Positions 43,580-53,443 of a DNA stretch of 64,000 nt are shown piece by piece. The stretch covers positions 1 to 64,000 of the forward strand of contig JAEZZI010000002.1 in assembly GCA_023418595.1 (NCBI GenBank), written 5' to 3'. Position 1 is the first letter of the stretch; every line of letters starts with the position of its first letter. The stretch is from Pseudomonadota bacterium. GTDB lineage: Bacteria; Pseudomonadota; Alphaproteobacteria; Sphingomonadales; Sphingomonadaceae. The position numbers were made by a program, and so were the translations under genes. The notes beneath the pieces were generated by a model that saw only the letters and a list, made by a program, of their open reading frames with translations, was not told the DNA's origin and made no database searches.

Positions 43580-45505
43580 ATGTCGCGTCCGTTCGAAACC
43601 ATCGTCGATGCCCGCCTGTCGCGGCGCTCGATCCTGACCGGCATCGGCGGGCTGGGCGCGACGGTGATGCTGTCGAGCTGCGGTTATAGCGGCGCGGGGC
43701 TGGGGAGCGGGACGAGCACCGCCCCCGCCTTTGCCTTCACCCCGATTTCGCACGGCATCGATGATCGCCACCATGTCGCGCCCGGCTATACCGCCGACAT
43801 CCTGCTGCGCTGGGGCGATCCGGTGATGCCGGGCGCGCCTGCCTTCGAGCCGATGAACCAGACCGGCGCGGCGCAGTCGAAGCAGTTCGGCTATAATTGC
43901 GATTTCGTCGGGCTGATCCCGATCTCGCGCGACCGCATGATGCTGGGCGTCAACCACGAATATGTGCTGCCCGAACTGATGTTCCCCGACTTGTACGGCG
44001 CGGACGGCAAGCTCGACCGCAGCCGCTACACGCAACGCCATTCGGAGGTCGAACGCGCGGCGGTCGGCATTTCGATGACCGAACTCCGCCGCGAAGGCGC
44101 GCGCTGGGTGCCGGTGGTCGGCCCGATGAACCGCAAGGTCGATATGCTGACCACGCGCGTCGGCGTCTCGGGTCCCGCCGCGGGCCATGCGCGGATGCGC
44201 ACCGTCGCCGATCCCGAAGGGCGCACCGTGATCGGCACCTATGGCAATTGTGCGGGCGGGTTGACGCCTTGGGGCACATACCTGACCGCCGAGGAAAATT
44301 TCGACTTCGCTTTTTCGGGCGGGCTGCCCGCGGGCCATGCCGAGACGGTCAACCACCGCCGCTTCGGGGTGGTGCGCGAGGATGGCAAGCCGACCCAGCC
44401 GGGTCAGGGCAAGCTGAGTTGGGCCGCATTCGACTCGCGCTTCGACGTCGGAAAGGATCCCAACGAAGCCAACCGTTTCGGCTGGATCGTCGAGATCGAC
44501 GCGCTCGATCCGAACGCGCTGCCGAAGAAGCGCACCGCGCTCGGCCGCTTCGCGCATGAAGGCGCGGAGACGATCGTCAACCGCGACGGGCGGCTGGTCG
44601 TCTATATGGGCGACGACGCGCGCGGCGAATATCTCTACCGCTTCGTCAGCCGGGACCGGGTGAGCGACGACCGGGCGGCGAACGCCGACTTGCTCGACCA
44701 CGGTGTGCTGTCGGTCGCGATATTCGACGAAGCCGGCATGCGCTGGGTGCCGCTGGTTCACGGGACCGGGCCGCTGACCGCCGACAATGGCTTCCACAGC
44801 CAGGCGGATGTGGTGATCGAGGCGCGGCGCGCGGGCGACCTGCTCGGCGCGACGCCGATGGACCGGCCCGAGGATGTCGAGGCGCATCCGACCAATGGCC
44901 GCGTCTATGTGATGTTGACCAACAACAGCGACCGGACAGAGGCGAATGTTGCCAACCCGCGCATCGCCAATCGGGACGGCCAGATTCTCGAACTTGTCGC
45001 GCCGGGAGGCGATCATGCCGCCGACCGGTTCGACTGGGAAATCCTGGTGCTGTGCGGCCGGCCCGGCGATCCCAAAATCGGCGCGCGTTGGAATGCGGAC
45101 GTGTCGGACAGCGGCTGGTTCTCCTGCCCGGACAATTGCGCATTCGATCCTTCGGGCCGGCTGTGGGTCGCGACCGATCAGGGATCGAACTGGGCGAACA
45201 GCGGCACGGCGGACGGGCTATGGGCGATGGAAACCGAAGGGGCGGGCAGGGGCCAGGGCCACATGTTCTTCCGCGCGCCGGCTGGCGCGGAAATGTGCGG
45301 CCCGCGCTTCACTCGCGACGGGCGGCACCTGTTCCTCGCGGTCCAGCACCCGGCGGCGGACGGCATGGACAAATGGCCCCCCTTCGGACGCCGCTCGACC
45401 GCAGTCGATCCCGCGCATCGCTGGCCGGATTTTCAGTCGAACATGCCGCCGCGCCCGTCGGTCGTGGTGGTGCGCAAGGATGACGGCGGGGTGATCGGGG
45501 TTTGA
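43580..45505 (+). CDS. PhoX-family (DUF839) exported protein, probable alkaline phosphatase
   Basis: 641 residues. A Tat signal is likely (LSRRSILTGIGGLGATVMLSSC; the trailing Cys could also be lipidated). DUF839/PhoX features: FGYNCDFVGLIPISRDRMML, NHEYV, the EGRTVIGTYGNCAGGLTPWGT motif with a conserved Cys, TAEENF, and NPRIANRDGQILEL through EMCGPRFTRDGRHLFLAVQHP. Characterised PhoX enzymes are Ca2+/Fe3+ phosphomonoesterases of the periplasm. Monocistronic. Confidence 0.88.
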   Translation: MSRPFETIVDARLSRRSILTGIGGLGATVMLSSCGYSGAGLGSGTSTAPAFAFTPISHGIDDRHHVAPGYTADILLRWGDPVMPGAPAFEPMNQTGAAQSKQFGYNCDFVGLIPISRDRMMLGVNHEYVLPELMFPDLYGADGKLDRSRYTQRHSEVERAAVGISMTELRREGARWVPVVGPMNRKVDMLTTRVGVSGPAAGHARMRTVADPEGRTVIGTYGNCAGGLTPWGTYLTAEENFDFAFSGGLPAGHAETVNHRRFGVVREDGKPTQPGQGKLSWAAFDSRFDVGKDPNEANRFGWIVEIDALDPNALPKKRTALGRFAHEGAETIVNRDGRLVVYMGDDARGEYLYRFVSRDRVSDDRAANADLLDHGVLSVAIFDEAGMRWVPLVHGTGPLTADNGFHSQADVVIEARRAGDLLGATPMDRPEDVEAHPTNGRVYVMLTNNSDRTEANVANPRIANRDGQILELVAPGGDHAADRFDWEILVLCGRPGDPKIGARWNADVSDSGWFSCPDNCAFDPSGRLWVATDQGSNWANSGTADGLWAMETEGAGRGQGHMFFRAPAGAEMCGPRFTRDGRHLFLAVQHPAADGMDKWPPFGRRSTAVDPAHRWPDFQSNMPPRPSVVVVRKDDGGVIGV

Positions 45506-45529
45506 GATCGGCCTGACCCGGCCCCAATC

Positions 45530-45624
45530 CCGTCGCCCCTGCGAAGGCAGGGGCATCCCCGTTTGTGGCATATTTCCAACGTCGCGCTTGCCGATTGATG
45601 CCCCTGCTTTCGCAGGGGCGACGG
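45530..45624. repeat. Palindromic repeat CCGTCGCCCCTGCGAA...TTCGCAGGGGCGACGG
   Basis: Perfect 16-base outer arms at 45530 and 45624, with inner GGCAGGGGCAT / ATGCCCCTGC arms. It sits between two convergent genes (phoX-like and UPF0178), a position that suggests a bidirectional terminator. Confidence 0.85.
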
Positions 45625-45640
45625 ACGGGTATGACGCAGC

Positions 45641-46096
45641 CTAGCGCTTCATCCGCACCAGTGCGGTATCCATCGCTTGCAAGAACGCTGACCGATCCTT
45701 GCTCGAAAAGGGCTTCGGCCCGCCGATCTGATCGCCGCCCGCGCGCAGATCGGCCATGATCGCGCGGGTCGCGATTGCGGCCCCGATCGAACTGGTCGTG
45801 AACGGCGTGCCGGTAGGTTTCAGCACCGTCGCCCCCGCCTTCAGGCAGCGATTCGCCAGCAGGATATCCGCAGTCACCACCAGCTTCGTGGCGTCCGCGC
45901 ATTCGGCGATCCAGTCGTCCGCCGCGTCAAACCCGTCGCTCACCACCACCCGGTCCATCAGCGGATGATCGGGGATGCGCAGATACTGGTTGCTGACAAG
46001 GGTCACCGGCACCGCATGGCGCCACGCGACCTTGTAGATTTCATCCTTTACCGGGCAGGCATCGGCATCGACCAGGATGCGCAAGGGCCTGCTCAC
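45641..46096 (-). CDS. UPF0178 (YaiI/YqxD) family protein
   Basis: 151 residues. The family motifs RILVDADACPVKDEIYKVA, DRVVVSDGFDAADDWIAEC and VVTADILLANRCLKAGATVL are complete, with the acidic residues of a PIN-like fold. Function is not established. The stop of the helicase gene lies just upstream of its start region (the two are 5 bases apart on the same strand), so it is cotranscribed with the helicase. Confidence 0.92.
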   Translation of the reverse strand: MSRPLRILVDADACPVKDEIYKVAWRHAVPVTLVSNQYLRIPDHPLMDRVVVSDGFDAADDWIAECADATKLVVTADILLANRCLKAGATVLKPTGTPFTTSSIGAAIATRAIMADLRAGGDQIGGPKPFSSKDRSAFLQAMDTALVRMKR

Positions 46097-46101
46097 CGGG
46101 C

Positions 46102-47886
46102 TTATCGGCCGCGCGGCGGTCCGCCCGGACGACGGTTGCCACCGGCACGGTTGCCCCCGCCCTTGTACGGCGAGGCGCTGTGTCGCGGTCCCGAATGTCC
46201 GCGCGGCGGACCCTTGCGGTGCGGAGCAGCCGCGAGCCGCTCGCGCGGGCCACCCCCGCCGCGCGCGCCGGGTTCGGGGGCATCGGGTGCGGGTTCGATG
46301 CGGACATCGCCTTCCTCGCCATCCTGCCCGGCGGTGCGCGCGAGGGCCGCGCTGAACTTGTTCGCGATGGCGCGCGGAATCTGAAAATGCGTCTCGTTCG
46401 GGCCAATTCGGATTGCGCCGACTTCATTGCGGGTGATGTGCCCGCGGCGGCAGAGCAAAGGCAGGATCCAGCGCGGATCGGCATTCTGGCGCCGACCGAT
46501 GTCCATGCGGAACCAGATCGTGTCGTCAAAGCCCGGACGATGGCGTTCGGCCTGCGCCGATGCCCGCGCTTCGGGCGAATTGGGAATCAACTCCTCGGGT
46601 TCGGGCATCGACGCACGGTGCGCGCGAACCAGTGCGGCGGCAATATCCTCCGCCGGACGCTCGGCCATCAGCCGCTGGGCAAGCGCGCGATCCTCATCGT
46701 CATAGTCCTGGGGCGCGAGCAATGCGGCGATCAGCCGCTCGCGGTCCTGCGCACGGATTTGTTCAGGCGTCGGCGCGGCGATCCATTCGGCCTCGATCCG
46801 TGCATTGCGGAGCATCGATTCGACCCGGCGACGGCGCGGATAGGGGACGATCAGCACCGCCGTCCCCTTCTTGCCCGCGCGGCCCGTCCGGCCCGAGCGG
46901 TGCTGCAGCGTCTCTGCATCGCGGGGGATTTCGACATGGACGACCAGGCTCAGCGTCGGCAGGTCGATGCCGCGCGCGGCCACGTCGGTCGCGACGCACA
47001 CCCGCGCGCGGCGATCGCGCAGCGCCTGAAGCGCATGGTTGCGTTCGTTCTGCGAATGCTCGCCAGACAGCGCCACCGCCGCGAAGCCGCGCTCCTGCAG
47101 CGTCGCGTGCAGGTGGCGCACATTGTCGCGCGTCGCGCAGAACAGCATCGCCGTCTCCGCCTCGTGGAAACGCAGCAGGTTGATGACGGCGTGTTCGATT
47201 TCCGACGGCGAGACCGTCACCGCCTGATAGGCGATGTCGCCATGGCCGCGATCGTCGCCGATCGTCGAGATGCGCAGCGCGTCGCGCTGATAGCGCTTGG
47301 CGAGCGCAACGATCGGGCGCGGCATCGTCGCGGAGAATAGCAAAGTGCGGCGGGTGTCGGGCGCACCGTCGAGAATCTGTTCCAGATCCTCGCGGAACCC
47401 CATGTCGAGCATCTCGTCGGCCTCATCGAGCACCACGACCTTCAGCGACGACAGGTCGAGCGCACCGCGCTCCAGATGGTCGCGCAACCGCCCCGGCGTG
47501 CCGACGACGACATGCGTGCCGTGGCTGAGCGAACGACGCTCCTTCGATGCGTCCATCCCGCCGACACAGGTCGCGATCCGCGCGCCCGCCTTGCCGTACA
47601 GCCACATGAATTCACGGCTGACCTGCAATGCCAGTTCGCGGGTCGGCGCGATGATCAGCGCGACCGGCGCGCCCGGTGCGGCCATGCGGCCTTCGTCTCC
47701 CAGCAGGTCGCCGGCCATGGCGAGGCCGAACGCGACGGTCTTTCCCGAGCCGGTCTGGGCAGAGACGATAAGGTCGCGCCCCTCCGCATCCGCCTCCAGC
47801 ACGGCGGCCTGAACCGGGGTGGGGGCGGCATAGCCACGCGCTTCGAGCGCTTCGGCAAGCAGGCGGGGCAGGGTTTCGAATGACAT
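46102..47886 (-). CDS. DEAD-box RNA helicase with DbpA-type RNA-binding domain
   Basis: 594 residues from the ATG at 47886. RecA domain 1: VSAQTGSGKT (motif I), PTRELALQ, VVGTPGRL, LDEADEMLDMG (motif II), FSATMP (motif III). RecA domain 2: ATDVAARGIDLP and HRSGRTGRAGKKG (motif VI). A C-terminal DbpA RRM-like domain (RQNADPRWILPLLCRRGHIT) is followed by a Gly/Arg-rich tail (GGGNRAGGNRRPGGPPRGR). It unwinds RNA in ribosome assembly or cold adaptation. Upstream reading frame continues into unrelated sequence, so this start is favoured. Confidence 0.93.
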   Translation of the reverse strand: MSFETLPRLLAEALEARGYAAPTPVQAAVLEADAEGRDLIVSAQTGSGKTVAFGLAMAGDLLGDEGRMAAPGAPVALIIAPTRELALQVSREFMWLYGKAGARIATCVGGMDASKERRSLSHGTHVVVGTPGRLRDHLERGALDLSSLKVVVLDEADEMLDMGFREDLEQILDGAPDTRRTLLFSATMPRPIVALAKRYQRDALRISTIGDDRGHGDIAYQAVTVSPSEIEHAVINLLRFHEAETAMLFCATRDNVRHLHATLQERGFAAVALSGEHSQNERNHALQALRDRRARVCVATDVAARGIDLPTLSLVVHVEIPRDAETLQHRSGRTGRAGKKGTAVLIVPYPRRRRVESMLRNARIEAEWIAAPTPEQIRAQDRERLIAALLAPQDYDDEDRALAQRLMAERPAEDIAAALVRAHRASMPEPEELIPNSPEARASAQAERHRPGFDDTIWFRMDIGRRQNADPRWILPLLCRRGHITRNEVGAIRIGPNETHFQIPRAIANKFSAALARTAGQDGEEGDVRIEPAPDAPEPGARGGGGPRERLAAAPHRKGPPRGHSGPRHSASPYKGGGNRAGGNRRPGGPPRGR

Positions 47887-48076
47887 GTGGGGCGAACAAT
47901 CCATCGGTGCCGCATGGGGGCGGCGAAAAAGCAGGAACGGCCAGATCGCCGGCATCGACCGCGCATATCCCGATGCGCGGGCGCCGACGATGAATGGCGA
48001 TCCCCTATGATGTTCGCCGGGCCACGGCGCCTGCGACCTCTGACGGATCGCCTCTCGCGCCTTCGTTGTTAAGCGA

Positions 48077-48153
48077 TGGTCGGGAAGAGAGGATTCGAAC
48101 CTCCGGCCCCTGCCTCCCGAAGACAGTGCTCTACCAGGCTGAGCTACTCCCCG
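48077..48153 (-). tRNA. tRNA-Pro (anticodon CGG)
   Basis: The minus strand reads CGGGGAGTAGCTCAGCCTGG and folds into a full cloverleaf of 77 nt. The anticodon stem CTGTC/GGCAG encloses the loop TTCGGGA, giving anticodon CGG. The T-arm is GGTTCGAATCC, and the 3' CCA is encoded (TGG at 48077-48079). It lies between the helicase and the flavoprotein reductase gene. Confidence 0.97.
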
Positions 48154-48258
48154 ACGGAGTCCCGGTCGTGGGCGCAATTTCGCGCGACCGGTGCTTGGAA
48201 GGCGCGCCTATACAAAGCGCGCCCGTGCCGTGCAAGTGGGTCTGCGGCCTTTTCCGGG

Positions 48259-49575
48259 TCAAGTCCGCGCGGGCGTGCGCGCGGCCCCCAGCATTTCGCC
48301 GACAACCACGAACTTCTCGCGCGGAGAACCGTCGCGCGCGGCGGCGATCTCGGCCGAATCGATATTCTGCCAGTCGCGAAAGGTGACGACATCGACGCCG
48401 CGCGACGCCAGCAGCAGGTCGAGCGCGGGGCGCCCCTGCTTGCCGCCGGCCTGTCCCACATCCTCGGCGATTTTTTCGACGATCGCGAAGCCGTCGGGGC
48501 GGTTGGTGCCGATCGTCCCCGACGGTCCGCGCCGCGCCCAGCCGACCGCGTAGAGACCGGGCAGGATCCGCCCCTCGTCATTGGCGAAGCGTCCGGCGCG
48601 CGCGTCATAGGGAACGCCGTCGATCGGCGGGGTGCGGTATCCGATGCAGCTGACCACCAGTCCGGCGGGTATCGCGTAGGTCTCTCCCGTGCCGCTTGCG
48701 CGGCCATCGGCGCCAAGCGCGGTGCGTTCGACGATCACCCGCTCGGCGCGGCCTTCGCCTTCGATCCGAACCGGCATCGCGAAGAAATCGAATGCGATGT
48801 GGACCGGCTTGGCGGAGTCCGGCCCATTGACGGCATACTCGCGCAGGTGGCTGATCGATTTGCGCTGGCCTGGCTCGAGCGCCGCGTCGTCCTCTGCGGG
48901 GGGCAGGTCGCCCGGCTCGACCACCGGCGTTGCACGCTCCAGATGGCCGAGTTCGCCGAGTTCCTTGGGCGTCATCGCGATCTGGTGCGGGCCGCGCCTG
49001 CCCAGCAGCGTGATCGTGTCGATTCCCGCGCCCCCAAGCGCGGCCAGCGCGTGGTTGACGATGTCCGATCCGGCGAGTTCGGCCTGGCTCTTGGCGAGGA
49101 TGCGCGCGACGTCGAGCGCGACATTGCCGTTGCCGATGACGACCGCGCCGGGCCCCGCCAGCGGCGGCGCGAGTTTCGCGAAATCCGGGTGGCCGTTATA
49201 CCAGCCGACAAACGCCGCCGATCCCACCACGCCGGGGAGGTCGCTGCCGGGAATATCGAGCGGCCGGTCGGCAGGCGCGCCGGTTGCCAGCACCACCGCG
49301 TCGTACAGGTCGCGCAATTCGTCGATCTTCACGTCCGAACCCACCGTCACATTGCCGACGAAGCGGACATTGTCGGTCAGCGCGGTCGCCTCGTACCGGC
49401 GGGACACGCCCTTGATCGATTGATGGTCGGGCGCGACCCCGGTGCGGATCAGGCCGAAGGGGACGGGCAACCGGTCGATAACGTCGACCCGTACCTCCTC
49501 GCCGAACGCCTTTTGCGCAGCCTCGGCAGTGTAATAGCCCGCCGGTCCCGACCCGATCACCGCGATATGCCGCAT
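48259..49575 (-). CDS. Ferredoxin-NADP+ reductase, adrenodoxin-reductase type
   Basis: 438 residues. FAD site IAVIGSGPAGYYTAEAA; NADP site VVIGNGNVALDVARIL; family motifs RLPVPFGLIRTGVAPDHQSI, VLATGAPADRPLDIPG, LLGRRGPHQIAMTPKELGEL and GLYAVGWARRGPSGTIGTNR. It passes electrons between NADPH and a ferredoxin, which may serve P450s or Fe-S assembly; no ferredoxin gene is next to it. Single gene. Confidence 0.92.
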   Translation of the reverse strand: MRHIAVIGSGPAGYYTAEAAQKAFGEEVRVDVIDRLPVPFGLIRTGVAPDHQSIKGVSRRYEATALTDNVRFVGNVTVGSDVKIDELRDLYDAVVLATGAPADRPLDIPGSDLPGVVGSAAFVGWYNGHPDFAKLAPPLAGPGAVVIGNGNVALDVARILAKSQAELAGSDIVNHALAALGGAGIDTITLLGRRGPHQIAMTPKELGELGHLERATPVVEPGDLPPAEDDAALEPGQRKSISHLREYAVNGPDSAKPVHIAFDFFAMPVRIEGEGRAERVIVERTALGADGRASGTGETYAIPAGLVVSCIGYRTPPIDGVPYDARAGRFANDEGRILPGLYAVGWARRGPSGTIGTNRPDGFAIVEKIAEDVGQAGGKQGRPALDLLLASRGVDVVTFRDWQNIDSAEIAAARDGSPREKFVVVGEMLGAARTPART

Positions 49576-49719
49576 CGATGCGCTCTCCCGTTATCGAAAG
49601 CGATGCTAGAGGATGGGGCGGGGGTGGCAAGGGGGCGGGCGCGCGGTCGGTTGAACCCAGCCGTCATTGCGAGCGCGGCGAGGCAATGACGGTTCAGGAT
49701 GGCGCGTTTCGCTCCCTTC

Positions 49720-50703
49720 TCAGGGCAATGCCTGCTGCACCGTCACGGGCGCGATCGCGATGCCGTCGCCCTGTTTCCCAGCAGGTAAACGCCCCAGCAC
49801 CCGCCCGCTCGCGAAATCGACCTCGGCGATCCGGTCGATGCCGGTTTCCGCGACATAGAGCCGCGTGCCGTCGTCGGAGAACAGGATCGTCACCTGGCCG
49901 AACTCCTTGGTCTGCCCGACCGGGATCGTTCGCGTCACCGCCCGCGTCGCGGTGTCGATGACGGTCAGGTCACCGCTTTCCAGATTGGAGGTCACCGCGT
50001 GCCGCCCATCGGGCGACACCAGGATGCGGATCGGGAAGTTGCCGACCGCGACGCTGCCCAGTTCCTTCATCGTCACAGCATCGAATTCATGCACGCGGTC
50101 GCCGCCACGATCGGCTACCCACAGGCGGCGTCCGTCGGGCGACAGCGCCAGTCCCTCGGGTTCCTTGCCGACGGGCGTGTCGCCCAGTTTCCGCATCGCC
50201 GACAGGTCGATCGCAGTGATCGATTTCGATCCCATATTGGCGACCCATGCGCGGCGTCCGTCGGGAGAGACGGCGACCATGTGCGATCCCTTTTGGCCGG
50301 TCGGAACCTGCTGCACCCGCTGGCCCGCGCCGTCCTTCGCGGTGCGCACCACCGCGATCGAATTGCTGCCTTCCGCCGTGGCGACGATGCGCCCGTCCTT
50401 CAACCAGACCAGGCCGTGCGGGCGAAGGTTGGGTGCGATGTCGATCCGTTCGACCAGACCGGCCGACGCCACGTCGAAAATGTCGATCGTCTGACCGCCA
50501 TAAGCGACCACTGCTGCCCGCACGCCATCGGGAGAGATCGCGACTTCGTGCGGCGCTCTTTCGGTTTCCACCCAGCGTATCTCGCGGCCTGACTTCAGAT
50601 CGACAAAGCTCACCGTGTCCTCGCCCTTGTTGCCGATGACGAGCGTCTGCGCGCCGGCGGGCAAGGCGAGAGTCAGGGCGACGGTCAGCAAGAGGGCGCG
50701 CAT
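49720..50703 (-). CDS. Exported YncE-like beta-propeller protein
   Basis: 327 residues with signal peptide (LLLTVALTLALPAGAQ). Seven blades of a YVTN-type propeller are visible as repeated VSPDGRRAWVAN..S...IDL units (about 40-residue spacing): EVAISPDGVRAAVVAYGG, MVAVSPDGRRAWVANMGS, LALSPDGRRLWVADRGGD, ILVSPDGRHAVTSNLES. It is probably a periplasmic binding or scaffold protein; no catalytic site is recognised. Confidence 0.85.
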   Translation of the reverse strand: MRALLLTVALTLALPAGAQTLVIGNKGEDTVSFVDLKSGREIRWVETERAPHEVAISPDGVRAAVVAYGGQTIDIFDVASAGLVERIDIAPNLRPHGLVWLKDGRIVATAEGSNSIAVVRTAKDGAGQRVQQVPTGQKGSHMVAVSPDGRRAWVANMGSKSITAIDLSAMRKLGDTPVGKEPEGLALSPDGRRLWVADRGGDRVHEFDAVTMKELGSVAVGNFPIRILVSPDGRHAVTSNLESGDLTVIDTATRAVTRTIPVGQTKEFGQVTILFSDDGTRLYVAETGIDRIAEVDFASGRVLGRLPAGKQGDGIAIAPVTVQQALP

Positions 50704-50772
50704 CAGATTCTCCCAGAAATTGTCCGCACTCTATCGTGAAGCGGGCAACGACCGTGTGATTTCACCCAAGTC

Positions 50773-50881
50773 GTCACCCCGGCCGAAGTGCCGGGGTCCA
50801 CCCAGCCTCTGGCTTCTGCGCCCGAGCCTCTTGCTATATCATGTGGCCCTTGGTGGATCCCGAAACCGGTCCGGGGCGACG
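50773..50881. repeat. Palindromic repeat CGTCACCCCGGCC...GGTCCGGGGCGACG
   Basis: The left part has an inner stem CCCCGGCCGAAGTGCCGGGG and then TCCACC; the right part GGTGGATCCCGAAACCGGTC followed by CGGGGCGACGG inverts it. Related to the shorter element at 54466-54506. It lies between the propeller gene promoter and the histidine phosphatase stop. Confidence 0.75.
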
Positions 50882-50899
50882 GAGTATATGGGACAATAA

Positions 50900-51379
50900 T
50901 TACTCCCGGAACCGCGCCCGCACCGTGCCGCCCGCCGTCACCGTCCACACATCCCCGAAATCCTCATGTGCCAGCTCGCCCGGCCGCTCGCCGCCCAGCG
51001 CCGCGACGATGTCGGGCACGGTGTTGCTGTGTCCGACGATCAGCACCGGTCCCGCCACCGCCTTCACCGCTGCGATCAGCGCATCGGTGTCGGCGGGGTC
51101 GTATGTCTGAACCGTCAGCCCGCGCGCCGCCGCGATTCCCGCCGCGGTCTGCTGCGTCCGGCGATAGGGGGTGGCGAAGATCGCCGCGAGCCGCTTGCCC
51201 TCGAACCACGCGACCAGCGCCTTTGCCCTGGCCGCGCCCCCGGGCAGCAGGTCGGGATCGCGCTCGCTCCTGGGCGTGTCGAGGTGGCGCATCACGTAAC
51301 GCGGTGGGACTTCCTGCGCGGCGGCGGGCGAGGGGGCGAGCATCGCGGCCAGCGCCGCCAGTCCGATCAGCATCTTCAT
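50900..51379 (-). CDS. Exported histidine phosphatase family protein
   Basis: 159 residues from the ATG at 51379, with signal peptide (IGLAALAAMLAPSPAAAQ). The phosphoacceptor motif is YVMRHLDTP (RHL in place of the commoner RHG/RHAE), followed by DPDLLPGGAARAKALVAWF, the second Arg in ATPYRRTQQTAAGIAAARG, and the second His in VLIVGHSNTVPDIV. All four core catalytic residues (two Arg, two His) are present. It is a periplasmic phosphatase of unknown substrate. Divergent from lepA by 67 bases. Confidence 0.85.
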   Translation of the reverse strand: MKMLIGLAALAAMLAPSPAAAQEVPPRYVMRHLDTPRSERDPDLLPGGAARAKALVAWFEGKRLAAIFATPYRRTQQTAAGIAAARGLTVQTYDPADTDALIAAVKAVAGPVLIVGHSNTVPDIVAALGGERPGELAHEDFGDVWTVTAGGTVRARFRE

Positions 51380-51446
51380 GTCCGAAGGCTTGCGTCCGCG
51401 CATCCCCCTTCGCAAGTCCCCCGCGCGGTGCTAACGCGCGGCGCAT

Positions 51447-53243
51447 ATGGCCACCGAACAATCCAAGATCCGCAATTTTTCGATCATTGCGCATATCGAC
51501 CACGGCAAATCGACGCTCGCCGACCGGCTGATCCAGCGCACCGGCGGGCTGACCGAGCGCGAAATGTCGGCGCAGGTGCTCGACAATATGGACATCGAAA
51601 AGGAACGCGGCATCACCATCAAGGCGCAGACCGTGCGGCTTGAGTGGAAAGGCCATGTCCTCAACCTGATGGACACGCCGGGCCATGTCGATTTCGCCTA
51701 TGAGGTCAGCCGCAGCCTGGCGGCGTGCGAAGGCGCGCTGCTGGTGGTGGACGCGGCGCAGGGCGTCGAGGCGCAGACGCTCGCCAACGTCTATCAGTCG
51801 ATCGAATATGACCACGAAATCGTGCCGGTCATCAACAAGATCGACCTGCCCGCCGCCGAACCCGAAAAGGTCCGCGCCGAGATCGAGGATGTGATCGGCC
51901 TCGACGCGTCGGGCGCGGTGCTGGCCAGCGCGAAGTCGGGGATCGGCATCGACGAGATTCTCGACGCGGTGGTCGAGCGTATCCCCGCGCCAAAGGGGGA
52001 TGCGGATGCGCCGCTGAAGGCGATGCTCGTCGACAGCTGGTACGATCCCTATCTGGGCGTGGTCATCCTCGTCCGCGTGATGGACGGCACGATCCGCAAG
52101 GGGCAGCAGATCAAGTTCATGCAGGCCGGGACCACCCACCTGATCGACCGGGTCGGCTGTTTCCGCCCCAAGATCGAGCAGTTGAGCGACCTTGGCCCCG
52201 GCGAAGTCGGCTTCATCACCGCGCAGATCAAGGACGTGGCTCAGGCGCGCGTCGGCGACACGCTGACCGATGCGAAAAAGCCTGCGGCGGAGGCACTGAC
52301 GGGGTTCAAGGAAGTCCAGCCGGTGGTGTTCTGCGGGCTGTTTCCGGTCGATGCCAACGATTTCGAGAAGCTGCGCGAATCGATCAGCCGGTTGCGGCTG
52401 AACGATGCGTCGTTCAGCTTCGAAATGGAAACCAGCGCGGCGCTGGGCTTCGGCTTCCGCTGCGGTTTCCTCGGCCTTCTCCATCTGGAGATCATTCAGG
52501 AACGGCTGACCCGCGAATACGACCTCGACCTGATCACCACCGCGCCGTCGGTGGTCTATGAAATCGAGCTGACGCATGACGGCGGGCAGATCGAGCTGCA
52601 CAACCCCGCCGACATGCCGGAGCCCAACAGGATCGCCGAAATCCGCGAGCCGTGGATCGAGGCGACGATCTATGTCCCCGACGAATATCTCGGCAGTATC
52701 CTGAAACTGTGCCAGGACCGGCGCGGAATCCAGAAGAACCTGACCTATGTGGGCGGGCGTGCGCAGGCGACCTATGAACTGCCGCTCAACGAAGTGGTGT
52801 TCGATTTCTACGACCGGCTGAAATCGCTGTCGAAGGGCTATGCCAGCTTCGACTATCACCAGATCGGCTATCGCCCCGGCGACCTCGTCAAGATGAGCAT
52901 CCTCGTCAACGAGGAGCCGGTCGATGCGCTGTCGATGATCGTCCATCGCGGCACCGCCGAGACGCGCGGGCGCGGCATGTGCGAGCGGCTGAAGGAACTG
53001 ATCCCGCGCCATCTGTTCAAAATCCCGATCCAGGCCGCGATCGGCGGCAAGGTCATCGCGCGCGAGACGATCAGCGCGATGCGCAAGGACGTGACCGCCA
53101 AATGCTATGGCGGCGACGCCAGCCGCAAGCGCAAGCTGCTCGACAAGCAGAAAAAGGGCAAGGCGAAGATGCGGGAGTACGGCTCGGTGAGCATTCCGCA
53201 GGAGGCGTTCATTGCGGCGCTGAGGATGGGCGACGACGCGTAG
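51447..53243 (+). CDS. lepA: Elongation factor 4 (LepA)
   Basis: 598 residues, the normal length. G1 AHIDHGKSTLADRLI, G2 RGITIKAQTV, G3 DTPGHVDF, G4 NKIDLP; domain II, EF-G-like domains III/V, and the LepA-specific C-terminal domain (AMRKDVTAKCYGGDASRKRK, KMREYGSVSIPQEAFIAAL). This cytoplasmic GTPase acts on ribosomes, including in initiation and back-translocation. Divergent from the histidine phosphatase. Confidence 0.98.
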   Translation: MATEQSKIRNFSIIAHIDHGKSTLADRLIQRTGGLTEREMSAQVLDNMDIEKERGITIKAQTVRLEWKGHVLNLMDTPGHVDFAYEVSRSLAACEGALLVVDAAQGVEAQTLANVYQSIEYDHEIVPVINKIDLPAAEPEKVRAEIEDVIGLDASGAVLASAKSGIGIDEILDAVVERIPAPKGDADAPLKAMLVDSWYDPYLGVVILVRVMDGTIRKGQQIKFMQAGTTHLIDRVGCFRPKIEQLSDLGPGEVGFITAQIKDVAQARVGDTLTDAKKPAAEALTGFKEVQPVVFCGLFPVDANDFEKLRESISRLRLNDASFSFEMETSAALGFGFRCGFLGLLHLEIIQERLTREYDLDLITTAPSVVYEIELTHDGGQIELHNPADMPEPNRIAEIREPWIEATIYVPDEYLGSILKLCQDRRGIQKNLTYVGGRAQATYELPLNEVVFDFYDRLKSLSKGYASFDYHQIGYRPGDLVKMSILVNEEPVDALSMIVHRGTAETRGRGMCERLKELIPRHLFKIPIQAAIGGKVIARETISAMRKDVTAKCYGGDASRKRKLLDKQKKGKAKMREYGSVSIPQEAFIAALRMGDDA

Positions 53244-53330
53244 CGCCCAAGGCTAAGGCGCGCAGCGCTTTAGCCGAGGATCAGCGCGAGCCGGCCGGCG
53301 GTCGGCTGACCTCGCAGTCAGCCGAACCGA

Positions 53331-53365
53331 CCGACGGCACGGGCTTGTCCCGTGTCGGCGTTTTT
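53331..53365 (+). terminator. Likely terminator after lepA
   Basis: CCGACGGCACGGG and CCCGTGTCGG form a stem with one bulge around CTTGT, followed by CGTTTTT. It lies about 90 bases after the lepA stop and about 80 before the Mrr start. Confidence 0.65.
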
Positions 53366-53443
53366 CTGCAACGCCATTCGGGCACTTTGAAATTCCGTCT
53401 CGAATGGTTGTGCCCGCTTCGACCGCCGGATACGCTCGATCTC